From assembly GCA_022833215.1 (NCBI GenBank), contig JAIPUZ010000118.1, forward strand, positions 1 to 64,000: a stretch of 64,000 nt of DNA, written 5' to 3'. This document shows, piece by piece, positions 24,676 to 35,419 of the stretch (position 1 is the stretch's first letter; the number at the start of each line of letters is the position of its first letter). Below the pieces are notes generated by a model. It ran no database searches and was not told the DNA's origin. It saw nothing but the letters and a program-made list of their open reading frames with translations. This DNA comes from Mesorhizobium sp. (GTDB lineage: Bacteria > Pseudomonadota > Alphaproteobacteria > Rhizobiales > Rhizobiaceae). Both the position numbers and the translations under genes were made by a program.

Positions 24676-26151
24676 ATGACCAGGGAAATCAAGGGCCTGC
24701 GGCTCACCAACACGCTTACCCGCACGAAGGAGGATTTCTCCCCCATCGATGCGTCGAACGTGCGCATGTATGTGTGCGGGCCGACCGTCTACGACTTCGC
24801 CCATATCGGCAATGCGCGTCCGGTCATCGTCTTCGATGTGCTCTACCGGTTGCTGCGCCATTTCTATGACGCGAACCACGTCACCTATGTGCGCAACATC
24901 ACCGACGTTGACGACAAGATCAACGCGCGGGCCCTGCGCGACTTCGGCGACGACATCGCCGCCGGCAAGCTCACGCTCAACGAGGCGATCCGCCGGGTGA
25001 CGGAAAAGACCGCCGACCAGTTCCACAAGGATGTGAAGGCGCTCGGCTGCCTGCCGCCGACCTTCGAGCCGCGTGCGACGGAGTTCGTTCAGCCGCGCAG
25101 CGACGGGCGCACCGACATGCTCGGCCTGATTCAATCTCTTATCGAACGCGGCCATGCCTATGAAGCGGCAGGGGAAGTCCTGTTCGACACCGCCTCGATG
25201 CCGGACTACGGGCAGCTCTCCAAGCGCCCGCTGGACGAGCAGCAGGCGGGTGCCCGTGTCGCCGTCGATACGCACAAGAAGAACCCGCAGGATTTCGTTT
25301 TGTGGAAGCTGTCCTCGCCGGAGGAGCCGGGCTGGGACAGCCCGTGGGGCCAAGAGGCGTGGACAGCTGCAGGCTGGACGGGGAAACCAAAGGGCCGGCC
25401 GGGGTGGCACATCGAGTGCTCGGCCATGTCCGCAGCCTATCTGGGCGAGGTTTTTGATATCCATGGCGGCGGGCTCGACCTCATCTTCCCGCATCACGAG
25501 AACGAGATTGCCCAGTCGCGTTGCGCCCATGGCACCTCGGTGATGGCCAACTACTGGCTGCACAACGGCTTCCTGCAGGTGGAAGGCCAGAAGATGTCGA
25601 AGAGCCTCGGCAACTTCTTCACCATCCACGAATTGCTGGAGACGGAGACTTTCGGCGGCCGCAAATGGCCGGGCGAGGTGCTGCGGCTGGCCATGCTGAT
25701 GACGCATTATCGCGAGCCGATCGATTTCGCCGTCCGCAAGCTGGAGGAAGCGGAGAACACGCTGCGCAAGTGGAAGCGTGCCGCCGACCTTGCCGACAAC
25801 GCTTCCGCCGCGGTGCCGGACGACGTGATCGCGGAACTGTGCGACGATCTCTCGACCTATTCCGCCTTTCAGGTGCTGACGCAGCTCGCCGGCGAGGCGC
25901 TGGAGGGCGACAAAGCGGCTGCCGCCTCGCTGCGTGGCGCGCTCGAATTCCTCGGCTTCGACGTCAGCGCCGAAGTGGACAAGGCGGCCGTGGACGAAGC
26001 GATTGCCGCTCGCCTTGCCTTCATCCGGGATAAAAACTGGGCCGAGGCCGACCGCATCCGCGACGAATTGCTGGCGCAGGGCGTGCAGTTGAAGGACGGG
26101 AAGGACCCGGCCACAGGCGAACGCATCACGACATGGGAGGTGAAGCGATGA
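24676..26151 (+). CDS. cysS: Cysteinyl-tRNA synthetase
   Basis: CysRS charges tRNA-Cys. The 491-residue class I enzyme has the HIGH-type motif FAHIGNARP (43-46 = HIGN), KMSKS in [14 protein letters not shown], zinc ligands in CGPTVYD, the HIECSAM stretch and HHENE, and the C-terminal DALR-like anticodon region. It is slightly longer than the E. coli enzyme (461) because of inserts such as the [16 protein letters not shown] segment near residue 215, which is common in rhizobia. An overlapping ATG four bases upstream is in another frame. Its stop overlaps the next ATG, so it leads an unusual operon with VOC, GFA and pip genes. Confidence 0.96.
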   Translation: MTREIKGLRLTNTLTRTKEDFSPIDASNVRMYVCGPTVYDFAHIGNARPVIVFDVLYRLLRHFYDANHVTYVRNITDVDDKINARALRDFGDDIAAGKLTLNEAIRRVTEKTADQFHKDVKALGCLPPTFEPRATEFVQPRSDGRTDMLGLIQSLIERGHAYEAAGEVLFDTASMPDYGQLSKRPLDEQQAGARVAVDTHKKNPQDFVLWKLSSPEEPGWDSPWGQEAWTAAGWTGKPKGRPGWHIECSAMSAAYLGEVFDIHGGGLDLIFPHHENEIAQSRCAHGTSVMANYWLHNGFLQVEGQKMSKSLGNFFTIHELLETETFGGRKWPGEVLRLAMLMTHYREPIDFAVRKLEEAENTLRKWKRAADLADNASAAVPDDVIAELCDDLSTYSAFQVLTQLAGEALEGDKAAAASLRGALEFLGFDVSAEVDKAAVDEAIAARLAFIRDKNWAEADRIRDELLAQGVQLKDGKDPATGERITTWEVKR

Positions 26152-26534
26152 TCGACCATACCGGAATTGCAGTGACCGATTTCGAGGCGTCGCGAAGGTT
26201 CTACGATGCCGCGCTGGCGCCGCTGGGCGCTTCGCTGGTGATGATGGTGCCCGAGGAACACACCGGCGGGGTGAAGGTAGGCGGCTATGGCTATGACCGC
26301 CCGCGGTTCTGGCTGCACGAGGTGAAGGAGGCAGTGGGACCGGGCCGGCACTATGCCTTCACCGCCGACAAGCGCGCGGAGGTCGACGCCTTCCATGAAG
26401 CGGCGCTGGCCGCGGGCGGCAAGGACAATGGTGCGCCGGGTATCCGCGAGCACTACCATCCGAATTACTACGGAGCCTTCGTTATCGACCCCGATGGCAA
26501 CAATATCGAGGCCGTCTGTCATCATCCGGAGTGA
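26148..26534 (+). CDS. VOC-family (glyoxalase-fold) protein
   Basis: This 128-residue protein of the vicinal-oxygen-chelate superfamily opens [20 protein letters not shown], with the metal His at residue 4, and ends with the second metal region [15 protein letters not shown], where Glu acts as ligand. It may be a metal-dependent lyase, dioxygenase or resistance-type binding protein; no substrate-specific motif is visible. The ATG overlaps the cysS stop (ATGA), and GGGAGGTG lies just before it inside cysS. Confidence 0.85.
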   Translation: MIDHTGIAVTDFEASRRFYDAALAPLGASLVMMVPEEHTGGVKVGGYGYDRPRFWLHEVKEAVGPGRHYAFTADKRAEVDAFHEAALAAGGKDNGAPGIREHYHPNYYGAFVIDPDGNNIEAVCHHPE

Positions 26535-26540
26535 GGGCCG

Positions 26541-27991
<1,451 letters not shown>

Positions 27992-28041
27992 CCGCAGGAA
28001 TTTCTACCAACTTCCGGCTGCAATCGGTTCGGAAGCAGGCA

Positions 28042-29667
28042 ATGGACAGGGCAATGAAAGAGCGTATCTATCTCTACGACACGACGCTGCGCGACGGCCA
28101 GCAGACGCCCGGCATCGACTTTTCGGTAGAGGACAAGATCGCCATTGCCCGCATGCTGGACGAGTTCGGTGTCGACTATGTGGAAGGCGGCTATCCGGGC
28201 GCCAACCCCACCGATACGGCGTTCTTTTCCGAGAAGCGCACGCAGCGCTCGCGCTTCGCCGCCTTCGGCATGACCAAGCGCGTCGGCGTCTCGGCGTCGA
28301 ACGATCCCGGACTGGCTCTGCTTCTTCAGTCGCGTTCGGATGTGGTGTGCTACGTCGCCAAAAGCTCGCAATATCAGGTGCGTGTGGCTCTCGGCTGCAC
28401 CGATGAGGAAAACCTCGACGCTATCCGCGCGTCGGTCGAGGCCGCAATCGCCGCCGGCAAGGAGGCGATGGTCGATTGCGAGCATTTCTTCGACGGTTTC
28501 AAGGCCAATGCGGACTACGCGCTGGCCTGCGCCCGCACCGCCTGTGAGGCCGGCGCGCGCTGGGTGGTGTTGTGCGACACCAATGGCGGCACCCAGCCGG
28601 CCGAGGTGCGCGAGATCGTGCGCAAGGTGATCGAGGCCGGCATTCCCGGCAGTCACCTCGGCATCCATGCTCATGACGATACGGGGCAGGCCGTGGCGAA
28701 TTCGCTGGCGGCGGTGGAAGCCGGAGCCCGCCAGATCCAGGGCACGCTGAACGGCATCGGCGAGCGCTGCGGCAACGCCAACCTCGTCACCCTGATCCCG
28801 ACGCTGGCCCTGAAGAAGACCTATGCGGATCGCTTCGAGACCGGCATCGGGCCGGAGCGGCTGGCCACCATCGCCCATCTGTCGCGCGCCTTCGACGAGT
28901 TGCTGAACCGCGCGCCCAATGCGCAGTCGCCCTATGTCGGCGCATCGGCCTTCGCCACCAAGGCCGGCATCCACGCCTCGGCACTGGCGAAGGAACCCAG
29001 CACCTACGAGCATGTCGAGCCCGAAAGCGTCGGCAACCGCCGCAAGGTCATGGTTTCGGATCAGGGCGGCAAGGCCAATTTCATAGCCGAGCTGAAACGA
29101 CGCGGGATCGATGTTTCACGAGACGATCCGCGCCTTGATACGCTTGTCGCCATCGTCAAGGAGCGCGAGGCGGAAGGCTATGCCTATGAGGGGGCGGACG
29201 CCAGCTTCGAGCTTCTGGCCCGCCGCACGCTGGGCACCGTGCCGGATTTCTTCAGCGTCGAAAGCTTCCGCTGCATGGTCGAGCGCCGCTTCGACGCCAA
29301 TGGCCAGATCAAGACCGTTTCCGAAGCCATCGTCAAGGTGATGGTGGAGGGTGAGATGCGCATGTCCGTGGCTGAGGGGCATGGCCCTGTCAATGCGCTC
29401 GACCTTGCGTTGCGCAAGGATCTCGGCCGCTATCAGGGCGAGATCGAGGATCTGGAGCTGGTCGACTACAAGGTGCGCATCCTGAACGGCGGCACCGAGG
29501 CCATTACGCGGGTCCTGATCGAATCGCAGGATCGGAGCGGCGCCCGCTGGTGGACGGTCGGCGTCTCCGACAACGTCATCGACGCATCGTTCCAGGCGCT
29601 CATGGATTCCATCGTCTTCAAGCTGATGAAGAACCGGGAACTGGCGGGACTGGCTGCCGCCGAGTAG
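28042..29667 (+). CDS. cimA: (R)-citramalate synthase (TIGR00977 type)
   Basis: This 541-residue enzyme condenses pyruvate with acetyl-CoA to citramalate, feeding 2-oxobutyrate for isoleucine without threonine deaminase. The HMGL-like barrel begins with IYLYDTTLRDGQQTPG (catalytic Arg and Asp) and has the metal-binding HAHDDTGQAVAN. The C-terminal LeuA-type dimer domain (about 385-530) is the site of feedback regulation in relatives. The sequence is closer to the TIGR00977 group than to LeuA or homocitrate synthase. ATG 28054 is an alternative start (4 residues shorter). Isopropylmalate synthase function is less likely. Confidence 0.88.
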   Translation: MDRAMKERIYLYDTTLRDGQQTPGIDFSVEDKIAIARMLDEFGVDYVEGGYPGANPTDTAFFSEKRTQRSRFAAFGMTKRVGVSASNDPGLALLLQSRSDVVCYVAKSSQYQVRVALGCTDEENLDAIRASVEAAIAAGKEAMVDCEHFFDGFKANADYALACARTACEAGARWVVLCDTNGGTQPAEVREIVRKVIEAGIPGSHLGIHAHDDTGQAVANSLAAVEAGARQIQGTLNGIGERCGNANLVTLIPTLALKKTYADRFETGIGPERLATIAHLSRAFDELLNRAPNAQSPYVGASAFATKAGIHASALAKEPSTYEHVEPESVGNRRKVMVSDQGGKANFIAELKRRGIDVSRDDPRLDTLVAIVKEREAEGYAYEGADASFELLARRTLGTVPDFFSVESFRCMVERRFDANGQIKTVSEAIVKVMVEGEMRMSVAEGHGPVNALDLALRKDLGRYQGEIEDLELVDYKVRILNGGTEAITRVLIESQDRSGARWWTVGVSDNVIDASFQALMDSIVFKLMKNRELAGLAAAE

Positions 29668-29762
29668 ACATCTCGATGCCGTTTCCGTTTCCTTGATCCA
29701 TCAACGAAAGACGATTGAACCATGAGAAGTTTGAAATGGTTCTATTCGTCCGGCGGGTTCAT

Positions 29763-30677
29763 ATGGGCGGCATGACAACCGATGCGATCCAGAAGCCGGA
29801 TAAAGCCGGCGCCGCAGCCAGACGCGGTTTCGTGCTGGGCTTCAGCGCCTATTTCCTGTGGGGCCTGCTGCCGCTCTATATGAAGTGGGTGGCGCATCTT
29901 CCGTTGATGGAAGTGGTTGCCCACCGCGTGGTGTGGTCGCTGCCTATCGCCGGGGTGGTTCTGGTCTGGCTGGGCCGGACCGCGGATTTCAAGGCGGCGC
30001 TGCGCTCACCGCGTATGCTGGGCATGGCGGCACTGACAGCCAGCTTCATAAGCTTCAACTGGTCGATCTACATCTGGGCGATAGCCACGGACCGCGCCAT
30101 CGAGACGGCGCTCGGCTACTATATCAATCCGCTTGTCACGGTCATGATCGGCGCGCTGCTGCTGGGAGAGCGGCTGAACCGCGTTCAGGCGACGGCCGTG
30201 GGGCTGGCTGCGGTCGCGGTCGCCATATTGACCTATGAGAACGGAACGCTGCCGTGGATATCTCTTGCGCTGGCGTTTTCCTTCGCCGCCTATGGCTATT
30301 TCCGCAAGACGCTTCCCGTCGGTCCGAGCCAGGGCTTTCTGCTCGAAGTCGTGATCCTGTCGGTGCCGGCGGGCGCCTATATAGCGTGGCTCCTCGCTAC
30401 CGGAGAGGACCATATTGTTCACGGCAGCTGGCTGGACACGGTGTTGCTTGTCGGATGCGGCCCCATCACCGCAGTGCCGCTGCTCATGTTCGCCTTCGGA
30501 GCAAAGGCATTGCGCTTGTCGACCATCGGGCTGATGCAATACATCGCCCCGACCATGCTGTTCCTGATCGCCGTGTTCGTGTTCCACGAGCCGTTCGGCC
30601 AGGCCCAGCTTGCCGCGTTCGCGCTGATCTGGATTGCTCTCTCGATCTACACCTGGTCGACCCTCACAGAAAAGTGA
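29763..30677 (+). CDS. rarD: EamA-family transporter RarD
   Basis: RarD proteins are ten-span drug/metabolite superfamily exporters (about 300 residues); this one has 304. Two EamA repeats are visible: the first starts at about residue 22 with FVLGFSAYFLWGLLPLYMK, the second at about 155. The YYINPLVTVMIGALLLGERLN segment ends the first repeat and MQYIAPTMLFLIAVFVFHEP the second, as in RarD. The substrate is unknown; links to chloramphenicol resistance come from other members. The start is between ATG 29763 and 29772 (MTTDAIQKPD); homologues favour the second. It converges with the LOG gene, only 6 bp between stops. Confidence 0.85.
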   Translation: MGGMTTDAIQKPDKAGAAARRGFVLGFSAYFLWGLLPLYMKWVAHLPLMEVVAHRVVWSLPIAGVVLVWLGRTADFKAALRSPRMLGMAALTASFISFNWSIYIWAIATDRAIETALGYYINPLVTVMIGALLLGERLNRVQATAVGLAAVAVAILTYENGTLPWISLALAFSFAAYGYFRKTLPVGPSQGFLLEVVILSVPAGAYIAWLLATGEDHIVHGSWLDTVLLVGCGPITAVPLLMFAFGAKALRLSTIGLMQYIAPTMLFLIAVFVFHEPFGQAQLAAFALIWIALSIYTWSTLTEK

Positions 30678-30683
30678 GCGCTC

Positions 30684-31295
30684 TTACATCTTCTCGATGA
30701 TCGATGGCACGCCTTCGGCAGGGGTGCCGGTGGCCGAAGCCGCGGACAGGATGGCCGGCACGATGGCCTCCACCTCATTGACCACCAGCGGCCGCACCTG
30801 ATGCGCGGTATGGATGAAGCCTTCGTCGCGCATATGATCGAGCAGTGCCAGCATCGGATCCCAGAAGCCGCCTATGCTGGCGAAGACCATGGGCTTGCGG
30901 TGATGGCCGAGCTGGGCCCAGGTCATCATCTCCACGATCTCCTCGACCGTGCCGATGCCGCCGGGAAGGGCGACGAAAGCATCCGATTCCTCGAACATGC
31001 GCTGCTTGCGCTGGTGCATGTTGTCGGTGATCACAACCTCGTCGAGCCGGTCGAGGCCGGTTTCCGTGGCTTCCTTGTTCATCAGGAAGCGCGGGATGAT
31101 GCCGAGCACCTTGCCGCCGGCCCGGATCGTCCCTTCCGATACCGCGCCCATGATGCCTTTTGTGCCGCCGCCATAGACGAGGCGAAGGCTTGAATGAGCA
31201 AGGGCGCGACCGAGGGTTCGACCAGCTTCGATATAGGCCGCATCGTGACCCGGTGAAGAACCGCAATAGACGCAAACGGATCGAATCGTGTTCAT
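30684..31295 (-). CDS. LOG-family nucleotide 5'-monophosphate phosphoribohydrolase
   Basis: This 203-residue Rossmann-fold protein of the TIGR00730 family opens SVCVYCGSSPGHDAAY. It has the catalytic signature ALPGGIGTVEEIVEM (PGGxGTxxE, about 110-120) and the phosphate loop YGGGTKGIMGAVS. In plants and several bacteria these enzymes release free cytokinin bases from their ribotides; in others they hydrolyse AMP or pyrimidine nucleotides. For a soil alphaproteobacterium either role is possible. It is divergent from the LysM gene across 215 bp containing two dyads. Confidence 0.88.
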   Translation of the reverse strand: MNTIRSVCVYCGSSPGHDAAYIEAGRTLGRALAHSSLRLVYGGGTKGIMGAVSEGTIRAGGKVLGIIPRFLMNKEATETGLDRLDEVVITDNMHQRKQRMFEESDAFVALPGGIGTVEEIVEMMTWAQLGHHRKPMVFASIGGFWDPMLALLDHMRDEGFIHTAHQVRPLVVNEVEAIVPAILSAASATGTPAEGVPSIIEKM

Positions 31296-31450
31296 AACGG
31301 ATTGGTGCTAGGGGTTCTCGCCACGGTCAAGCCCGTTGCGGTGTTTTTCTTGTCGCTTTGCGCAAAACAGGCTAGATCGCGCCGGAATGCGATCTCCAGG
31401 TCATGGGGCTGGGCTTCAGGAAAAGATCGTGCTTCTGCAATGAGATAAAG

Positions 31451-31481
31451 CGTGATGACATTTTCATGAAAATTGGTCACG
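31451..31481. promoter_or_regulatory. Dyad symmetry upstream of the LysM gene
   Basis: A perfect 14-bp palindrome, ATTTTCATGAAAAT (31460-31473), is flanked by CGTGA (31451-31455) and TCACG (31477-31481). It lies 30 bp before the LysM start codon. A second dyad, AGATCGC/GCGATCT (31374-31380, 31389-31395), lies further upstream. Regulator binding or an mRNA hairpin are both possible. Confidence 0.4.
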
Positions 31482-31510
31482 CTGCAGGAAACCGGGGGCA
31501 AGGCAGGGCA

Positions 31511-32938
31511 ATGAAGAATAATGGGGTCAAGGCATTCCTGTTCGCAGCGGCGGCAGCCGCTGTCGCGGCGTTTATCGGCTATCTGTCGGGCGCCCTCGAT
31601 CCCTATATCGGGCGTAAACCTGCCGAAGTCGCCCAGCCGGCAAGCGATGCTTCCACAGCAGCGGCTACGGCATCCGAACCTGCCGCAGATGAGCAGGCCG
31701 CCGGTGCCGCCGGGGCGAATGCCGAAGCGCAGAAACCGGCCGGGCCCGCTGCTGAGCAGGCCCAGCCGGAGCAGGCCGCACAGGAGACCCCGGAGGTTCC
31801 GACCTTCGATGTGCTGCGCGTCGAAGGGGACGGTTCCGCCGTGGTGGCCGGAAAGGCCGCCCCCGGCTCGACGGTCGAGCTTTTCGATGGCTCCAGCGTG
31901 CTTGGCAAGGCCGTTGCCGGTCCCGATGGCGCTTTCGCCATCGTGCTCGACGATCCCCTGAAGGCCGGAGACCATCAGATCGTGCTGCGCGCGACGGAAC
32001 CGGACAGCGACGTCTCCACGTCCGCGCAGACCGCAGTCGTATCGATCCCGGAAAAGCCGGACGGTCAGGTGCTGGCCATGGTCGAGGAGCCGGGCAAGCC
32101 TGCGCAACTCCTGACCGTGCCGCAGGTCCAGCCCGGAACGCCAGAGGCGCAGAGCGAACCCGCTGTCCCGCAGGTCGGGCAAGAGAGCGAAGCTACGACA
32201 GATTCGCAGCCGGGCGATTCCGCAGCCGCGCAAACCGCCGCCGGGACAGTCGCATCTCAGGAGCAGGCGGGCGGGCAGCCGTCCGCCGACGAAGCGGGCG
32301 CACCGAAGATTGCCGTCGAAGCGGTCGAGATCGATGGCGGCAAGATCTTCGTTGCTGGCCGGGCCGACGCCGGACGCAAGGTTCGCGTCTATGCCAATGA
32401 GATACTGCTCGGCGAAGCCGTCACCTCCCCGGACGGCCATTTCCTTGTCGAGGCCAGTCGCGACCTGCCGGTCGGCGAATACACCATTCGCGTTGACGGT
32501 CTGGACGCTGGTGACGGCGACAAGGTCGTGGTGCGAGCGACCGTGCCGTTCCAGCGCGAGCCGGGCGAAACGATCGCAGCCGTCGCTGCGCCGGCCCCGG
32601 ATGGCGCAAGCGCGCAGACCGCCGGGGAAGGGGCGGCAACCGCCGAAGGTGCCTCCAGTGAGGGCAGCGGCCAGCCGGCCACCACGGTTGCACCGAAACT
32701 GGAGCACGCGGACGGTTCCGTCATCATCCGGCGCGGCGATACGTTGTGGCATATCTCACGCCGCGTTTACGGTCATGGCGTGCGCTATTCGACCATCTAT
32801 CTGGCCAATCAGGACCAGATCGCAGATCCGGACCGCATCTGGCCGGGGCAGGTGTTCAAGGTGCCCGAAAAGTCGGAACAGGGTGAGCAGGCCGATTTCG
32901 ATGCGATGGGCGATCGGATCACCGTGCAGCCGCAGTAA
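31511..32938 (+). CDS. LysM-domain envelope protein with two Ig-like repeats
   Basis: This 475-residue protein has an N-terminal membrane anchor or signal (residues about 8-27, FLFAAAAAAVAAFIGYLSGA). An Ala/Glu/Gln/Pro-rich spacer follows (to about 95). Then come two related beta-rich repeats (about 98-180 and 265-345), each with a pattern like VVAGKAAPGSTVELFDGSSV and FVAGRADAGRKVRVYANEIL. A second low-complexity spacer leads to a C-terminal LysM domain (about 415-460, RRGDTLWHISRRVYGHGVRY) that binds peptidoglycan. The repeats look like bacterial Ig-like modules. The architecture fits a periplasmic anchor or spacer. Similar proteins are conserved in rhizobia; the exact job is unknown. Confidence 0.85.
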   Translation: MKNNGVKAFLFAAAAAAVAAFIGYLSGALDPYIGRKPAEVAQPASDASTAAATASEPAADEQAAGAAGANAEAQKPAGPAAEQAQPEQAAQETPEVPTFDVLRVEGDGSAVVAGKAAPGSTVELFDGSSVLGKAVAGPDGAFAIVLDDPLKAGDHQIVLRATEPDSDVSTSAQTAVVSIPEKPDGQVLAMVEEPGKPAQLLTVPQVQPGTPEAQSEPAVPQVGQESEATTDSQPGDSAAAQTAAGTVASQEQAGGQPSADEAGAPKIAVEAVEIDGGKIFVAGRADAGRKVRVYANEILLGEAVTSPDGHFLVEASRDLPVGEYTIRVDGLDAGDGDKVVVRATVPFQREPGETIAAVAAPAPDGASAQTAGEGAATAEGASSEGSGQPATTVAPKLEHADGSVIIRRGDTLWHISRRVYGHGVRYSTIYLANQDQIADPDRIWPGQVFKVPEKSEQGEQADFDAMGDRITVQPQ

Positions 32939-32966
32939 ACCCGGACGCGAAAGTCTGCCAGACAGC

Positions 32967-32992
32967 GAAAGCGGCGCCATCGCGCCGCTTTC
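32967..32992 (+). terminator. Hairpin terminator after the LysM gene
   Basis: A perfect 11-bp stem, GAAAGCGGCGC (32967-32977) and GCGCCGCTTTC (32982-32992), with loop CATC, is followed by TTCCGTTC, a short pyrimidine-rich stretch. It stands 29 nt after the LysM stop and just before the ArsR operator. The T-run is weak, but the stem is strong. Confidence 0.75.
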
Positions 32993-33020
32993 TTCCGTTC
33001 AACGGTTGCGTAAAACACTA

Positions 33021-33047
33021 TCATCGTTTATCGTCGATTAACGATGA
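33021..33047. promoter_or_regulatory. Inverted repeat over the arsR start codon, candidate ArsR operator
   Basis: TCATCGTT (33021-33028) and AACGATGA (33040-33047) are exact inverted repeats separated by 11 nt, and the spacer contains a further small dyad (ATCGTCGAT). The right arm includes the ATG of the arsR gene. The size and spacing fit a dimeric winged-helix ArsR/SmtB protein, so repressor binding should block transcription of its own gene and the adjacent exporter. Confidence 0.65.
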
Positions 33048-33373
33048 AAAATTCCTCGCACTGTGCGGACAATCGTAAGGGGCTGGGCGACGCCGAGCTT
33101 GCAGCGCGGCTTGCCGCGCTTTCGCATCCGGCCCGCATCGAAATCCTGCGCCATCTTGCCATGGCGGATTCCTGCTGTTGCGGCGAAGTGGTGGGCCGGC
33201 TCGATCTGGCGCAATCGACCGTTTCGCAGCATCTCAAGATTCTGGTCTCTGCCGGGCTGGTGCGTTTCGAGGCCGATGGCCAGCGCTCCCGCTACGCCAT
33301 CGACCGCCCGGCGTTGAGGGCCGTGGCGGAAGAACTGGCCTGCTTCGCTTCCGCCTGCTGCGTCGATTGCTGA
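33044..33373 (+). CDS. ArsR/SmtB-family metal(loid)-sensing repressor
   Basis: This 109-residue winged-helix repressor has two cysteine-rich sites: SCCCGEVV (C44-C46) at the start of the helix that carries the ArsR/CadC ELCVCDL motif, and a C-terminal ACFASACCVDC cluster (C100, C105, C106, C109). Loss of DNA binding on metal(loid) capture is the family mechanism. Candidate effectors are arsenite, antimonite or cadmium/lead-like ions; the sequence does not decide. The operator-like dyad covers its start codon. An Atm1-type ABC exporter follows after 56 bp, a sensible regulated target. Confidence 0.88.
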   Translation: MKNSSHCADNRKGLGDAELAARLAALSHPARIEILRHLAMADSCCCGEVVGRLDLAQSTVSQHLKILVSAGLVRFEADGQRSRYAIDRPALRAVAEELACFASACCVDC

Positions 33374-33429
33374 TATGCGCGGCCAGCTATTTGAGCCTGT
33401 CGCGGAAATTTTTACAAGGCATTGAATTC

Positions 33430-35316
33430 GTGAGTGAAAAAACTGTTTCCCCCGACTCTGGCTCCACGCTGGGGACACTGGTCAACCTCTGGCCCTATAT
33501 GTGGCCGTCCGACCGTGCCGATCTCAAGGCGCGCGTGGTCTGGGCGACCGTGCTTCTGGTGGCTGCCAAGCTTACGCTGATCGCGGTTCCCTATTTCTTC
33601 AAATGGGCCACCGACGCGCTTGCCGGGGACGCGCATTCCCCGCCGCCGCTTCCGGCCTTCCTTGCCGCACCCGTCATGCTGGTGGTGGCCTACAACGTCA
33701 TCCGTGTCATCCAGGTTGGCTTCAACCAGTTGCGCGATGCGCTGTTTGCCCGTGTCGGCCAGCACGCAGTGCGCCAGCTTGCCTACCGCACCTTCGTCCA
33801 CATGCACCGTCTTTCCCTGCGCTTCCATCTGGAGCGGCGCACGGGCGGACTGTCGCGCATCATCGAACGCGGCACGAAAGGCATCGAGACCATCGTGCGC
33901 TTCACGGTTCTGAACAGCGTGCCGACCGTGCTGGAATTCGCGCTGACGGCCATTATCTTCGCGGTCGCCTATGGCTGGAAATATGTGGCCGTGGTGGCGA
34001 TCACCGTGTGGCTCTACACCTGGTTCACGGTGAAGGCGAGCGACTGGCGCATCGACATCCGCCGCGACATGAACGACAGCGACACTGATGCCAACACCAA
34101 GGCGATCGATTCGCTGCTCAACTTCGAGACGGTGAAGTATTTCGGCAACGAGGCCATGGAGGCCGAACGCTTCGATCGCTCCATGGCGCGTTACGAAACC
34201 GCCGCGACCCGCATCTGGACCTCGCTTGGCTGGCTCAATTTCGGGCAGGGCGTCATTTTCGGTATCGGCATGACGGTGATCATGGCCATGTCCGCGATCG
34301 AAGTGCAGGCCGGGACGCACACGGTTGGCGATTTCGTGTTCGTCAATGCCATGCTGATGCAGCTATCCGTGCCGCTCAACTTCATCGGCTTCATCTACCG
34401 GGAGATAAGGCAGGGCCTGACCGATATTGAACAGATGTTCGACCTGCTCGACGTCAAGGCGGAGGTTGTCGACAAGCCGGACGCCGTCGCGCTTGGCGTC
34501 GGCGCTGGCAGGGTGGAGTTCCGCGATGTCCGGTTCGCCTATGAACCGAATCGCCAGATTCTGAAAGGCATCAGCTTCGAGGTTCCGGCAGGCAGGACGG
34601 TGGCCATCGTCGGACCTTCGGGGGCCGGCAAGTCGACCATCTCGCGCCTGCTGTTCCGCTTCTATGACGTGCAGTCCGGCGCGATCCTCATAGACGGGCA
34701 GGATGTGCGCGACGTGACCCAGCAAAGCCTGCGCGCCGCCATCGGCATGGTTCCGCAGGATACGGTTCTGTTCAACGACACCATCGCCTACAACGTCCGT
34801 TATGGCCGCATCGACGCTTCCGACGAAGAGGTGCGGCGCGCCGCCGAGCTGGCGCAGATCGGCTCGTTCATCGAAAGCCTGCCGGAAGGCTATGACACCA
34901 TGGTGGGCGAGCGCGGGCTGAAGCTTTCCGGCGGCGAGAAGCAGCGCGTGGCCATTGCCCGCACCATCCTGAAGGCGCCGCCGATTCTCATCCTCGATGA
35001 AGCGACCTCGGCGCTGGACAGCCATACGGAGCAGGAAATCCAGTCGGCGCTCGATGTGGTCAGCCGCGACCGCACCACCATCGTCATCGCGCACCGGCTT
35101 TCGACCGTTATTTCGGCAGATGAAATCATCGTGCTGAAGGAGGGGAGGATCGCGGAGCGTGGCACGCATGCCGCGTTGCTGCGCATGGGCGGGCTTTACG
35201 CCTCCATGTGGGATCGCCAGCGCGAGGCCACCGAAGCCGAGGAACGGCTGCGAATCGCGCGCGAAACCGACGATATGGGCGTCGTCGTCAGGCAGCGGAC
35301 GCCGGAGGTCATCTGA
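33430..35316 (+). CDS. Atm1/HMT1-type ABC exporter (fused permease-ATPase)
   Basis: This 628-residue half-transporter works as a homodimer: six membrane spans (about residues 35-310) are fused to an ATPase domain (about 355-590). The N-terminus with LWPYMWPSDRADLK is characteristic of bacterial Atm1 homologues such as the Novosphingobium protein, which exports glutathione persulfide or metal-glutathione adducts. Walker A is GPSGAGKS, the signature LSGGEKQRVAIA, Walker B ILILDEATSAL and the switch His is in IVIAHRL. The start is GTG 33430 with AAGG upstream; longer frames overlap arsR. Position after the Cys-rich ArsR gene suggests metal or thiol-stress export, an inference. Confidence 0.9.
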   Translation: MSEKTVSPDSGSTLGTLVNLWPYMWPSDRADLKARVVWATVLLVAAKLTLIAVPYFFKWATDALAGDAHSPPPLPAFLAAPVMLVVAYNVIRVIQVGFNQLRDALFARVGQHAVRQLAYRTFVHMHRLSLRFHLERRTGGLSRIIERGTKGIETIVRFTVLNSVPTVLEFALTAIIFAVAYGWKYVAVVAITVWLYTWFTVKASDWRIDIRRDMNDSDTDANTKAIDSLLNFETVKYFGNEAMEAERFDRSMARYETAATRIWTSLGWLNFGQGVIFGIGMTVIMAMSAIEVQAGTHTVGDFVFVNAMLMQLSVPLNFIGFIYREIRQGLTDIEQMFDLLDVKAEVVDKPDAVALGVGAGRVEFRDVRFAYEPNRQILKGISFEVPAGRTVAIVGPSGAGKSTISRLLFRFYDVQSGAILIDGQDVRDVTQQSLRAAIGMVPQDTVLFNDTIAYNVRYGRIDASDEEVRRAAELAQIGSFIESLPEGYDTMVGERGLKLSGGEKQRVAIARTILKAPPILILDEATSALDSHTEQEIQSALDVVSRDRTTIVIAHRLSTVISADEIIVLKEGRIAERGTHAALLRMGGLYASMWDRQREATEAEERLRIARETDDMGVVVRQRTPEVI

Positions 35317-35419
35317 CAGGCCGCTTTGTCCGGGCGGAACGCTGACGCATTGTTGCATTGCGGCCAGAGAGGCTTTCCGCTAGAGAGGCACCGACTGAAA
35401 ACGGAGCCTGTCCAGCACG

